Below are positions 8,009 to 16,482 of a stretch of DNA of 64,000 nt, in pieces. The notes beneath the pieces are model-generated. The model was not told the DNA's origin and did no database searches. It saw only the letters and a program-made list of their open reading frames with translations. A program made the position numbers and the translations under genes. The stretch's first letter is position 1; every line of letters begins with the position of its first letter. The DNA lies in NCBI GenBank assembly GCA_963824595.1, contig CAWGPY010000003.1, positions 1 through 64,000 of the forward strand, given 5' to 3'. The DNA comes from Cybelea sp963824595. GTDB lineage: Bacteria > Vulcanimicrobiota > Vulcanimicrobiia > Vulcanimicrobiales > Vulcanimicrobiaceae.

Positions 8009-8971
8009 TCAGTTGGCGGAGATGCCTGCTGTGGGGTATTCCTTACCATGGGCCGGACGAAACTTGAACTTGAGGGTTAAATTTGGATAAGCGTAGTCGA
8101 GGATTTCACCGGTCGAATAGCGCGTGACCCACAGATCGGTTCCCGCACTATTTAATGACAGATCGAAGAAGTTGTGGCCGGGTATCGCTACGCTGCAGTT
8201 TGACGTTCCGGCGCAAATGACGATGCCACGCTCCTGATCGATTGTCATGAGGTTATCGTGCTGGTCGAAGATTACGCCGCCGGGATAGTGAATCTTGATA
8301 TTGAGTTGCGTATAGTTGCCGACGCACTTGTTGTACATGACAAGATAGCCGCCGCGCCCCGATCCACCGTACGAGAACACACAGTCCCCTTTCGAATCAA
8401 AGGCAACACCCAAACCGACGAAGACGGTCGGCACCGGTAGCGAGTAGGATGGGAACATGGCGTTGCCCTTGTAGACAACGGCGCTGCCGGTCCCTGAGTT
8501 TGGTGATCCATTGTTTGCAACGGCGACGAGCTTGACTTGGCCCTTCTTGCCATAGACGGCAACGGCGATGGGATAGGCGCTGGGGTCGCTGAGTGTCCCC
8601 ACGTATTGCGGCGAGGTGCCTTGTGTGTACACTCGGATTTGCTCGAAGCCTTCGTTCGCGATGTACCAGTTTCCGCCGAACAGCGCCGTGCCCCATGGGT
8701 ACGAAAGGTTGTCGTAGGGCGTCAGCTGCGCGAGGAGATGTCCACTGGTGTCGTACACGCTGCAATTCCCCTTACCCGACATCGTGTAAGCCGGAGCGCA
8801 CGTGTAGATGTAGGCGCCGGTGGTGCTCGGGGCCTGAGGTGCGAATGTCTGCGCGGACGTCGGAAGGTAAGCCGTTGCCGACGGCTGCACGTTGGCGCCG
8901 GAGCAACCTGCGAGGATTAGGACGGTGATCGCCGCGACGAACGGCGCGGACGTAAGCGTGGGAGAGCGCAT
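8009..8971 (-). CDS. Beta-propeller-like lipoprotein
   Basis: The 320-residue product has a signal peptide ending in lipobox LAGCSG (Cys23). A Ser/Thr/Pro-rich linker precedes repeated segments such as WYIANEGFEQIRVYTQG, VAVANNGSPNSGTGSAVVY, GVAFDSKGDCVFSYGG and GVIFDQHDNLMTIDQE, which resemble blades of an NHL/SMP-30-like propeller. The architecture matches the lipoprotein at 48291-49289 (same order: NGSGTGSVxVY, then GxAxDxxGNCxxS, then GGIxFDQxxNL). Function unknown; surface binding is likely. It is divergent from the regulator at 9138, and the 166 bp between them should hold both promoters. Confidence 0.8.
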   Translation of the reverse strand: MRSPTLTSAPFVAAITVLILAGCSGANVQPSATAYLPTSAQTFAPQAPSTTGAYIYTCAPAYTMSGKGNCSVYDTSGHLLAQLTPYDNLSYPWGTALFGGNWYIANEGFEQIRVYTQGTSPQYVGTLSDPSAYPIAVAVYGKKGQVKLVAVANNGSPNSGTGSAVVYKGNAMFPSYSLPVPTVFVGLGVAFDSKGDCVFSYGGSGRGGYLVMYNKCVGNYTQLNIKIHYPGGVIFDQHDNLMTIDQERGIVICAGTSNCSVAIPGHNFFDLSLNSAGTDLWVTRYSTGEILDYAYPNLTLKFKFRPAHGKEYPTAGISAN

Positions 8972-9137
8972 GTTCCGGATTCCTTTCTGAAGCGCAACGC
9001 GTTAGGAACTGCTATGGTCACGGCAATCATGCCGCCGGCCGGCCAACGCGATAACGCACAATCACACAACTCACCCACACACTTGGCCGGTCTGCGAGTG
9101 AGGGTGCCGCCCTCGCCGCCGCGAAGGCTCCGGGCGC

Positions 9138-11630
9138 ATGGAGGAGCGCGGGCAATTGCCCAGCTTCGGGACCCTCCTGAGGCAGTACCGGCTGGCCGCG
9201 GGGCTCTCGCAGGAAGCCCTGGCGGAGCGTGCCCGGATGAGCGTCAACGGCGTCAGCGCACTCGAGCGTGGCTACCGGCGCACTCCGCAGCACGAAACGC
9301 TTGCGCTCTTGGCCGGCGCCCTGGCGCTCGACGTGGAGCGGCGCCGCGAGTTCGAGGCCGCCGCTGTGCGCTCCGGGTTCGTGCGCCGCAAGACCTCGGT
9401 CACCGTCGGCCCTTGGCCCGCGACGCCGGCTTCGAATTTGCCGCTCGCGCTCAAGAGCTTCGTCGCGCGAGAGACGGAGCTCGAGGCGATCGTGCTACTC
9501 GTGCGCGATCATCGGCTGGTGACCATTGCGGGCGCCGGCGGCCTGGGCAAAACGCAGACGGCTCTGCAGGCGGGACGCGCACTCAGCGATCCCGCGGACC
9601 GCGCAGTATGTTTGGTCGCGCTCGCGCCCGTCACGAACCCTTCGCTGATCGTCGCGACGATCGCATCGACACTGGGCGTGCAAGAAGTGCCGAATCGGTC
9701 GCTGCTCATGACGCTCCTTGCATATCTCAAGAACAAGGAGCTGCTGCTCATTCTCGACAACTGCGAGCACGTCATCGAGCAAGCTGCGATCGTGGCGGAG
9801 GCGCTGCTGAGCGGCTGCCCCCGAGTTCGCATCCTGGCAACAAGCCGCGAGTCGCTCAGAGTCGCCGGCGAATACAGCTATCGGCTTCCTCCGCTGAGCA
9901 TCCCGTCGGGGGAAGCGGCCCGTAGCCTGAGCGCTGCGGATGCCGCTGCCTACGGCAGCGTCGCCCTCTTCACCGATCGTGCGCGCGCCGCGGACCATCG
10001 CTTCGTTCTCACCGATGAAAATGCGCCCGTCGTAGCCGAACTCTGTCGACGACTAGATGGCATCCCGCTCGCGATCGAATTGGCCGCGGCGCGCGTGAAC
10101 CAGTCATCGCTCGAAGCCCTTGCTGCGAGGCTCGACGATCGCCTTCGGATACTCACCGGCGGGGAACGCACGGCGCGGCCGCGGCAGCAAACGATGCGCG
10201 CCACAATTGATTGGAGTTACGATCTGCTCGCCGCGCCGGAACAGCGAGTATTCGAGCGACTCTCTGTCTTCGCGGGCGGCTGCACGCTCGCGGCCGCTGC
10301 GGAGGTCTGCGGCGGTGAAAAAGCAGTAGAAGCCGACGTGTTCGACCTGCTCTCATCACTGGTCGATAAATCGCTCGTAGTGCTCGACCTTGAGCGAAGC
10401 GAGCCCCGTTACCGACTTCTGGAGTCGTTTCGTCAATATGCAGGCGAGAAGCTTTCGGCGCGGGGCGAGAAGAATGTCGTAGCGCGCCGTCATGCGCTCG
10501 CATGCCTCGAGCTGGCCCGGAACGTTTGTGATCCATTCTACTACGATCAAGAAGCCTTGCGCGCGCTCACGCAGGAGGAAGCCGACAACTGGCGGACGGC
10601 GCTAGAATGGACGCTGCTCGCCCGCGGCGACGTTCTTCTTGGGCAACGACTGATCGGCGAGCTGAGCGTACTATGGAAAGAGTTCGCACCGACTGAAGGG
10701 CATCGTTGGCTCGTTGTCGCGTCGGAACTCGTCGACGAGCAAACGCCGGTGAGCGCCCTTGCGAGACTCGGTTATGCAGAAGCGAGCATCGCGATGGCGC
10801 TCGGGAATTATGAGGTTGAGCTCGCTTGCAGCAGGAGAGCGACCGCGCACTACCGTCTTGCCGGCGATGCGTTGGGGATCGTCCTCGCGCAGAGCCGAGA
10901 GGGTCAGGCTTTGATGTCACTCGGCCAACTTCGGGAAGCCGAGTCGGCGCTTCGAGAGGCCCACGCGCTCGCTCAGGCCAACGGTTGGTCGGCCGCCTGG
11001 ATACTTCGTCTTTTTGGGAACATCCGCGCAACGACGGGCGACTTCGTAGCCGCGCGTAGGTATACGTACGCCGCCCTACATCACTATGAGGCAGTTCACG
11101 CCAACCTCGACATCGCGTGGACGATCGATCAGCTAGGCGGCATCGACTTTCGCGCAGGCGACACGGTCTCGGCACTCCGGCATGCAACGGATGCGCTCGC
11201 GATTTTTCGCTCGTTCAGCTACGCGCGTGCGATCGCTTATGCCCTCAACACGGTGGCTGAGTATCTTGTTGGGCTTGACCGGTATGACGAGGCCGAGATC
11301 AGCGCCCGTGAGGCGCTCGGCCTCTCGCGCGAGCACCAACTGGAAGTCCCGGCTGCCCACGCCCTCGGGCACCTAGCTGCAATTGCGGCGCTGCGGCCGG
11401 CAAGCGCGCCGGAAAGCAGAATTGCGACCGCCACGCGGTCCGCGCGAGTTTTCGGCTTCGTCACCGCGCGCCTCGCCGCGATGGGATCGCAAGGAGATGC
11501 GGAGGAGCCGGAGTTCGCTCGGGCGCTCGCCGTGCTGCGCGACGCGCTCGGCGCCGATGCCGTATCGAAGCTTTTGGATGCGGGCGCAGCGATTACCGAA
11601 GAGCAGATCGTCGAGGAGGCGTCCAATTAG
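9138..11630 (+). CDS. XRE-type HTH regulator fused to an NB-ARC-like ATPase and TPR domain
   Basis: The 830-residue protein carries an N-terminal XRE helix-turn-helix (about residues 8-60: LLRQYRLAAGLSQEALAERARMS). A P-loop ATPase follows, with Walker A GAGGLGKT (about 132-139), Walker B LLLILDNCEHV (about 202-212) and the sensor-like ATSRE. A winged-helix-like segment (RATIDWSYDLL) and a long helical TPR-like C-terminal half complete it. This is the architecture of signal-dependent transcription regulators of the STAND ATPase class. It is a paralog of the protein at 45743. Its stop overlaps the convergent binding-protein gene by 4 bp. The inducer and targets are not visible. Confidence 0.85.
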   Translation: MEERGQLPSFGTLLRQYRLAAGLSQEALAERARMSVNGVSALERGYRRTPQHETLALLAGALALDVERRREFEAAAVRSGFVRRKTSVTVGPWPATPASNLPLALKSFVARETELEAIVLLVRDHRLVTIAGAGGLGKTQTALQAGRALSDPADRAVCLVALAPVTNPSLIVATIASTLGVQEVPNRSLLMTLLAYLKNKELLLILDNCEHVIEQAAIVAEALLSGCPRVRILATSRESLRVAGEYSYRLPPLSIPSGEAARSLSAADAAAYGSVALFTDRARAADHRFVLTDENAPVVAELCRRLDGIPLAIELAAARVNQSSLEALAARLDDRLRILTGGERTARPRQQTMRATIDWSYDLLAAPEQRVFERLSVFAGGCTLAAAAEVCGGEKAVEADVFDLLSSLVDKSLVVLDLERSEPRYRLLESFRQYAGEKLSARGEKNVVARRHALACLELARNVCDPFYYDQEALRALTQEEADNWRTALEWTLLARGDVLLGQRLIGELSVLWKEFAPTEGHRWLVVASELVDEQTPVSALARLGYAEASIAMALGNYEVELACSRRATAHYRLAGDALGIVLAQSREGQALMSLGQLREAESALREAHALAQANGWSAAWILRLFGNIRATTGDFVAARRYTYAALHHYEAVHANLDIAWTIDQLGGIDFRAGDTVSALRHATDALAIFRSFSYARAIAYALNTVAEYLVGLDRYDEAEISAREALGLSREHQLEVPAAHALGHLAAIAALRPASAPESRIATATRSARVFGFVTARLAAMGSQGDAEEPEFARALAVLRDALGADAVSKLLDAGAAITEEQIVEEASN

Positions 11631-13249
11631 ATATCCCATTGCCAGGCATTCCATCCCAAGTTGCTGGTTGCTCTGACGCGGTAATTACGCAAGTCGGAGG
11701 ACCGGACGATAAGCAGGCGCCCCCCAAACAGCGGTACGTAGGGGATCTCGGACCAAATCAGTCGGCTTGCTTTTCGATAGATGGCGCCTCGGCGTAGCGG
11801 ATCGTCGGTCTGCAAGCCCGCGCGTTCGAGCGCATCGAGATGTGGATCGCAAAATCCGTAGATGTTGTCTCCCTTCGGGTACCGGCGATCGCAGGCCAGG
11901 ACATCGTAGAGGTCCGGATCCCAATACAGAGCGTCGCTCGACAACGCAAGGTCGAACGAACCGCTGGAAAGCGGCCCATCGGGCGCATCCATCGTCCGAA
12001 GCGAATAGTTTTTGATCGCGACTTCGATCCCTATGCTCTTCAGTGAGGATTGCAACACCAGCCCGATCCGGTCCGCACTGGTGAAACCTGCGAGTACTAG
12101 GAGCGTAAAGGCCAAGCGCACACCGCGGCGCTCGCGAATTCCATCGACGCCCCGTCGCCATCCGGCCCGCTCAAGCAGTCTTCGAGCCGCGGCGGGGTCG
12201 TATATCCGCCGCGCCTCTGGCTCGTAGCCCACAGCAGCCGGCGTCAAGACGTTGCGCGCCTCGCTGACGATATTGTGCTCTATGTCGCGCAGGATCGTGT
12301 CGTAGGGCACCGCGATGGCCAGCGCCCGGCGCACCGCGAGGTCGTCCAATCCGGGCTTGCGCACGTTGATGGCGAGCAACTCCTGACCGTTCATCGGCGC
12401 CGTTTCCACGACCACGCCATACATCGAACGGTACCGGTCGAGCAAGGCGCCTTGCGTTATAACGATCAGATCGATCTGATGCGCCTCTAGCTCCGTAGCG
12501 GTCGTCTGCGCATCCGGAATGAAACGCATCTCGATTCGTGCGATCTTCGGGCTTCCTCGAAAATACCGGTCGAAACGCGTCAAAACGATACGATTGCCGC
12601 GCACCCACGAAACGAACCGGAATGGTCCGGTTCCGATGGGATGCGTCGACAGCTCCCCTGTATCAAAATCGCTATGCGCCAGCACGTGCGCCGGCAACAC
12701 GGGCTTTCCGCTTTCGTCCGTGAAAAAGCGGGATGCGAAAGGAGGATAACGCCTGCGAAGATGCACGGCGACGATCGCGGGACCGTCGGCCTCGATCGAA
12801 GCGACGCGATCGTATCCGGCGCGATCGACCGTGTTGTTCGATGGCTTCATGACCGCTCGCCACGACGCGACGACATCGCGTGCTGTAAACGGCACGCCGT
12901 CCTGCCATATCACATTGCGACGCAGGTGGTAGACGTAGGTGCGTCCGTCGCGCGAGATCCCACCGTTCGCTTGCGACGGCACTTCAGCCGCGAGATCGCC
13001 GACCAGTCGTCCCCGATCGTCGGCGATGACGAGATACGAATAGACGAGGGTGGCAAGGTCCGTCGTGACGCTCGTTTCTGCGAGGTAGGGATTGAGACCA
13101 TCCGGATCGGACACCTCGGCCAAGCGAAGGACGTGGGGGATCGTCCAGGGATGGCGCCCTATGGCCGATGACATTGGCGCGCTTCTCGCGCATCCCGCGA
13201 GGGCGCAAGAGGCGGCAATTGAAATGGCGACGCGTGCTGCTGATGCCAA
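11627..13249 (-). CDS. Extracellular solute-binding lipoprotein, family 5 (peptide/nickel type)
   Basis: The 540-residue protein has a lipobox ALAGCARS (Cys20). It also shows the family 5 binding-protein pattern: DPDGLNPYLAET near the N-terminus, then LAAEVPSQANGGISRDGRTYVYHLRRNVIWQDGVPFTARDV, GTGPFRFVSWVRGN, and EIPYVPLFGGRLLIVR near the C-terminus. Members capture oligopeptides, nickel-chelates or similar ligands and hand them to an ABC permease. No permease or ATPase genes lie next to it, so it is an orphan binding protein and the ligand cannot be inferred. It is transcribed convergently with the regulator at 9138. Confidence 0.9.
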   Translation of the reverse strand: MASAARVAISIAASCALAGCARSAPMSSAIGRHPWTIPHVLRLAEVSDPDGLNPYLAETSVTTDLATLVYSYLVIADDRGRLVGDLAAEVPSQANGGISRDGRTYVYHLRRNVIWQDGVPFTARDVVASWRAVMKPSNNTVDRAGYDRVASIEADGPAIVAVHLRRRYPPFASRFFTDESGKPVLPAHVLAHSDFDTGELSTHPIGTGPFRFVSWVRGNRIVLTRFDRYFRGSPKIARIEMRFIPDAQTTATELEAHQIDLIVITQGALLDRYRSMYGVVVETAPMNGQELLAINVRKPGLDDLAVRRALAIAVPYDTILRDIEHNIVSEARNVLTPAAVGYEPEARRIYDPAAARRLLERAGWRRGVDGIRERRGVRLAFTLLVLAGFTSADRIGLVLQSSLKSIGIEVAIKNYSLRTMDAPDGPLSSGSFDLALSSDALYWDPDLYDVLACDRRYPKGDNIYGFCDPHLDALERAGLQTDDPLRRGAIYRKASRLIWSEIPYVPLFGGRLLIVRSSDLRNYRVRATSNLGWNAWQWDI

Positions 13250-13354
13250 AACTATCTCCTGGCTTTAGCCGAGCATACACCCTGTCGTCGGAACCACCAA
13301 GGAGTCCGGTTGCGGAAGGGCGACTAGCCGCTCGATGAAACGGAAGCGAGGACT

Positions 13355-15019
13355 TCAGCCATTCAGCACTTGATGGACGAACGAGATCGCGATCGAGCCT
13401 TCGCCGACCGCCGATGCGACGCGCTTTACGCTCCCGCCGCGGATGTCTCCGACCGCAAAGACGCCGGGCAAGCTCGTCTCGAGCAAGTACGGGGGACGCG
13501 CGAGCGGCCAGTGAGCCGACGCCAAGTCGTCTACGCTGAGAGCGGCCCCGGTCTTGACGAAGCCCTTGTCGTCGAGCTTGAGGCAGCCGTCGAGCCATTC
13601 GGTAGACGGCACCGCCCCGGTCATCATGAACACGTGATGGACCGGGTGCTCCTCGATCGCACCGGTTTCGTTGTTCCTCCAGCGAACGGCTTCCAGCCGG
13701 CCGTCGCCGAGCAGTGCGACGATCTCGGTATGGAAGAGCAGCTCGATATTCGGCGTCTCCTCGAACCGCCGGCTGAGGTAACGCGACATGCTGTCGGCTA
13801 AGCCGCCCGAGCGCACCAGCACGTAGACGCGCGCCGCCTGTTTCGAGAGATACACCGCCGCCTGGCCCGCGGAATTGCCCCCGCCGACCACGATAACCTC
13901 GTCGCCGGCACAGAGTTGAGCCTCGACGGCCGTCGCGCCGTAATAGATGCCGTCGCCTTCGAAACGCTCCAGATTTTCGAGCTCGGGCTTGCGATAGCGA
14001 ACGCCGCTCGCGATCACGACGGCGCGCGTGCGAATGTCGCCGCTGCCCTCGAGGCTCACGCTATAGGGATGGCTGTCGCAGTGCAAGCGAGTCGCCTTGT
14101 CGATCAACATCTCGGCGCCGAACTTCTCGGCTTGCGCGTAGGCACGCGCCGCCAGCTCGAGGCCCGATACGCCGTTCGGGAATCCTAAGTAATTCTCGAT
14201 TCGCGAGCTCGAGCCGGCCTGGCCGCCGGGCGCGTTCGTCTCGATCACCAGCACGTCGAGCCCTTCGGACGCGCCATACACGGCCGCGGCCAATCCCGAC
14301 GGCCCCGCGCCGATCACCATCAGATCGCGCACGTGCGTGCGATCGACCGCCTCGTTGAACCCCAGGCACTCAGCGACTTCGCGATTCGACGGATTGCGTA
14401 AGACCGTCCGTCCGCGGCAGATCAGAACCGGAATCTCGGCGGCGTCAACGCGGAACGTCTTCATGAGTTGCTCGGCTTCGGCGTCGTGCTCGAGATCCAG
14501 ATACGCGTATGGATGGCTGTTGCGAGTGAGAAACTCTCGCAGCCGCAGCGTATCGGCCGAATGCGCCGAGCCGAGCAGCGCAACGTCGCCGACGCCCGCA
14601 GTCACCAGGCCGACCCGGCGCCAGATGAACGCGCGCATCACGATCTCGCCGACTTCGGCGTCGGTCTGCACGAGCGTCATCATCTGCGCGCGGTCGAGCT
14701 CGATGAGTTCGCTTTGCTTCGATGCCTGCAGCCGAAACAACGCGCGGCGGCCCGACAGCGTGTTGATCTCGCCGTTGAACTGACCGCGCCCGCTGAGCGT
14801 GATGAGGCTGTGACCGAGTTCCGTGGGCCGCACGGCCACGAGCTCGCCCGAAAGCAGCACGAAGAAGGGGATCGGCGCGTCGCCCTGCTCGATGAGCACC
14901 TCTCCGGCGGCGGCGGTACGCGCGCGCCCGTGCCGTGCGACGCGCTCGATCTGCTCGTCGGACAGCGCCGGAAAGACTTCTTCGAGCGGCGCAGCCAGCG
15001 GGACGTTGGTGGTGCTCAT
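13355..15019 (-). CDS. Cyclic-nucleotide-binding domain fused to a thioredoxin-reductase-like FAD oxidoreductase
   Basis: The 554-residue product has three parts. First is a cNMP-binding fold (about residues 10-130: VLIEQGDAPIPFFVLLSGELVAV, FNGEI, LSGRRALFRLQA). Next is a thioredoxin-like segment (SAHSADTLRLREFLTRN...PVLICRGRTVLRNPSNREVAECLG). Last is a thioredoxin-reductase-like domain with the FAD dinucleotide motif GAGPSGLAAAVYGASEG, the NADPH motif VVGGGNSAGQAA and the C-terminal FAD motif GVFAVGDIRGG. The redox CxxC of true thioredoxin reductases is missing: the equivalent segment reads GIYYGATAVEAQLC. The start chosen is the ATG of MSTTN, because the stop of the upstream LuxR-type remnant overlaps it as ATGA. 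A start at 15088 is possible but lacks support. Confidence 0.85.
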   Translation of the reverse strand: MSTTNVPLAAPLEEVFPALSDEQIERVARHGRARTAAAGEVLIEQGDAPIPFFVLLSGELVAVRPTELGHSLITLSGRGQFNGEINTLSGRRALFRLQASKQSELIELDRAQMMTLVQTDAEVGEIVMRAFIWRRVGLVTAGVGDVALLGSAHSADTLRLREFLTRNSHPYAYLDLEHDAEAEQLMKTFRVDAAEIPVLICRGRTVLRNPSNREVAECLGFNEAVDRTHVRDLMVIGAGPSGLAAAVYGASEGLDVLVIETNAPGGQAGSSSRIENYLGFPNGVSGLELAARAYAQAEKFGAEMLIDKATRLHCDSHPYSVSLEGSGDIRTRAVVIASGVRYRKPELENLERFEGDGIYYGATAVEAQLCAGDEVIVVGGGNSAGQAAVYLSKQAARVYVLVRSGGLADSMSRYLSRRFEETPNIELLFHTEIVALLGDGRLEAVRWRNNETGAIEEHPVHHVFMMTGAVPSTEWLDGCLKLDDKGFVKTGAALSVDDLASAHWPLARPPYLLETSLPGVFAVGDIRGGSVKRVASAVGEGSIAISFVHQVLNG

Positions 15020-15205
15020 CCGAGTAGTGTGTCTGACGCCGTGCCGGGCGTTTCCTGGCCGAGCTGCCAGCCCGCCCGCACGCGGCATTTGCTGAAGACC
15101 GATTCCAAGTGATGCCCCACCGTGCGCTCGCTCGGGCCGAGGCGATCGGCGATCTCGCGATTGGCCGGCGGCGCGGTCGGCGCGCCGGCAGACCGGTGGC
15201 GATAG
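15016..15205 (-). pseudogene. C-terminal LuxR-type HTH remnant
   Basis: In the frame ending at TGA 15016-15018 the minus strand encodes PANREIADRLGPSERTVGHH followed by LESVFSKCRVRAGWQL. This is a textbook LuxR/FixJ DNA-binding helix-turn-helix. No start codon or receiver/ATPase portion precedes it: upstream the frame runs into the beta-lactamase-like gene in another phase. The stop overlaps the ATG of the oxidoreductase gene, so the complete regulator was probably once translated together with it. It is likely a deletion remnant. Confidence 0.55.
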
Positions 15206-15208
15206 TGG

Positions 15209-16378
15209 CTACGGTTTGCCGCCCTCGATCGATCCGTAGACGAACGGGACGTGCGATGGCGTGACGATGCGCGCGATGTCGCGCACCATCACGCTGGCGA
15301 CGCCTTCCACCGGCTCGGGCGCCTGGTACGTGATCCAGGCGACGACCGTGATGCCGGTCTGCGGCGAGTAGTAGTCCGCCGTGTTGTACCCGGGCAGCGC
15401 CCCGGTATAGCCGTACCAGCCGGCGCTGCACGTGATGCCCAAGCCGAACGACGTATTGCCGAGGAACGGGATGCAGTTGATGAGGTCGCGATACGTCGCA
15501 GCTCCGCTCGCCTGGCCCGTCGCGTAGAGCTTGACCCAGCGCCGGATGTCGCGCATGTCCGAAATCATCGCGCCAGCCGACCACATGAAGGCCACGGGCA
15601 CGGTGTTGCTTACGTCCTGCCAGTTGCGCTGCTTGTCGAGCGTGTAGCCGCGCGCCCACGGCGCGGGCATCGCCTCGGTGAGCGGGAACGACGTTTCCGT
15701 CAGCCCGAACGGCTCGATGAGGCGCTTTCGGATCTGATTCCCGATGGTATCGTGCGTGAGGCTTTCGACGATCAAGCCCAGCAGCAAGTAGTTGGTGTTG
15801 CTGTAGCGGTAGCCCTTATTGGGCGCGAAGTAGGGCTTCTGCTTCGCCGCCCAGCCGACGAGCATTTGCGGGCTGAAATTCTTGGGCACTTTCCAGTTCA
15901 GCTTCGCGAACTGTGGCGTGTCGTAGGCCTCGAACAACCCGCTGCGCATGTCGGCCAACTCGCGCACCGTGATGTTCTTCGCGTTGGGCACGGTTACGCC
16001 CAGCGAGAATCGGCTCAGCGGATCGTCGAGCGTCAGCTTCTTCTCGCCGACGAGCTGCAGCAAGACGCCGATCACGAACGTCTTGGTGTTGCTGCCGATG
16101 CGGAAGTGGTCGGCCGCCGTCAGCGCTACGTGGCGCTGCACGTCGGCATAACCGAAGGCGCGAACGAAGCTGCCGCCCTTATCGTCCCACACGCCGATCA
16201 GCGCCGCCGGCAGCGGCGTGCGTCCGCCGAACCGCTTGCGATCCCTTTCGATCGCGGCGACGATGGCCGACTGCACGGCCGGGCTCGACACCGAGGTCGA
16301 AGCGGCCGCCGAAGCCGCGATGGGATCGGCGAACCGGATGATGAAAGCGGCAAACGCGAGCGTCGCTACATTTCGCAC
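15209..16378 (-). CDS. Secreted class C beta-lactamase-related serine hydrolase
   Basis: The 389-residue protein has a signal peptide (TLAFAAFIIRFADPIAASAAA) and the beta-lactamase/PBP fold motifs: SNTK (Ser96, Lys99) as the SxxK catalytic pair, YSN (Tyr192) as the YxN element, and a C-terminal GYTGALPG in place of the KTG/HTG motif. The family includes D-aminopeptidases, esterases and DD-peptidases, so antibiotic hydrolysis cannot be assumed. It is transcribed divergently from the PBP4-type DD-peptidase at 16483, and the pair may act together on cell-wall peptides. The gene ends 4 bp before the LuxR remnant. Confidence 0.85.
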   Translation of the reverse strand: MRNVATLAFAAFIIRFADPIAASAAASTSVSSPAVQSAIVAAIERDRKRFGGRTPLPAALIGVWDDKGGSFVRAFGYADVQRHVALTAADHFRIGSNTKTFVIGVLLQLVGEKKLTLDDPLSRFSLGVTVPNAKNITVRELADMRSGLFEAYDTPQFAKLNWKVPKNFSPQMLVGWAAKQKPYFAPNKGYRYSNTNYLLLGLIVESLTHDTIGNQIRKRLIEPFGLTETSFPLTEAMPAPWARGYTLDKQRNWQDVSNTVPVAFMWSAGAMISDMRDIRRWVKLYATGQASGAATYRDLINCIPFLGNTSFGLGITCSAGWYGYTGALPGYNTADYYSPQTGITVVAWITYQAPEPVEGVASVMVRDIARIVTPSHVPFVYGSIEGGKP

Positions 16379-16482
16379 GCTCGTGCTATTGACGGGCGTA
16401 CCGCAGCGACCCTGCCGTTGCCGAGGCGACGGGCAGGCGCGCGCACGGCGCCGACCGAACGGCGGCCGACGGGAGGCTTCTC

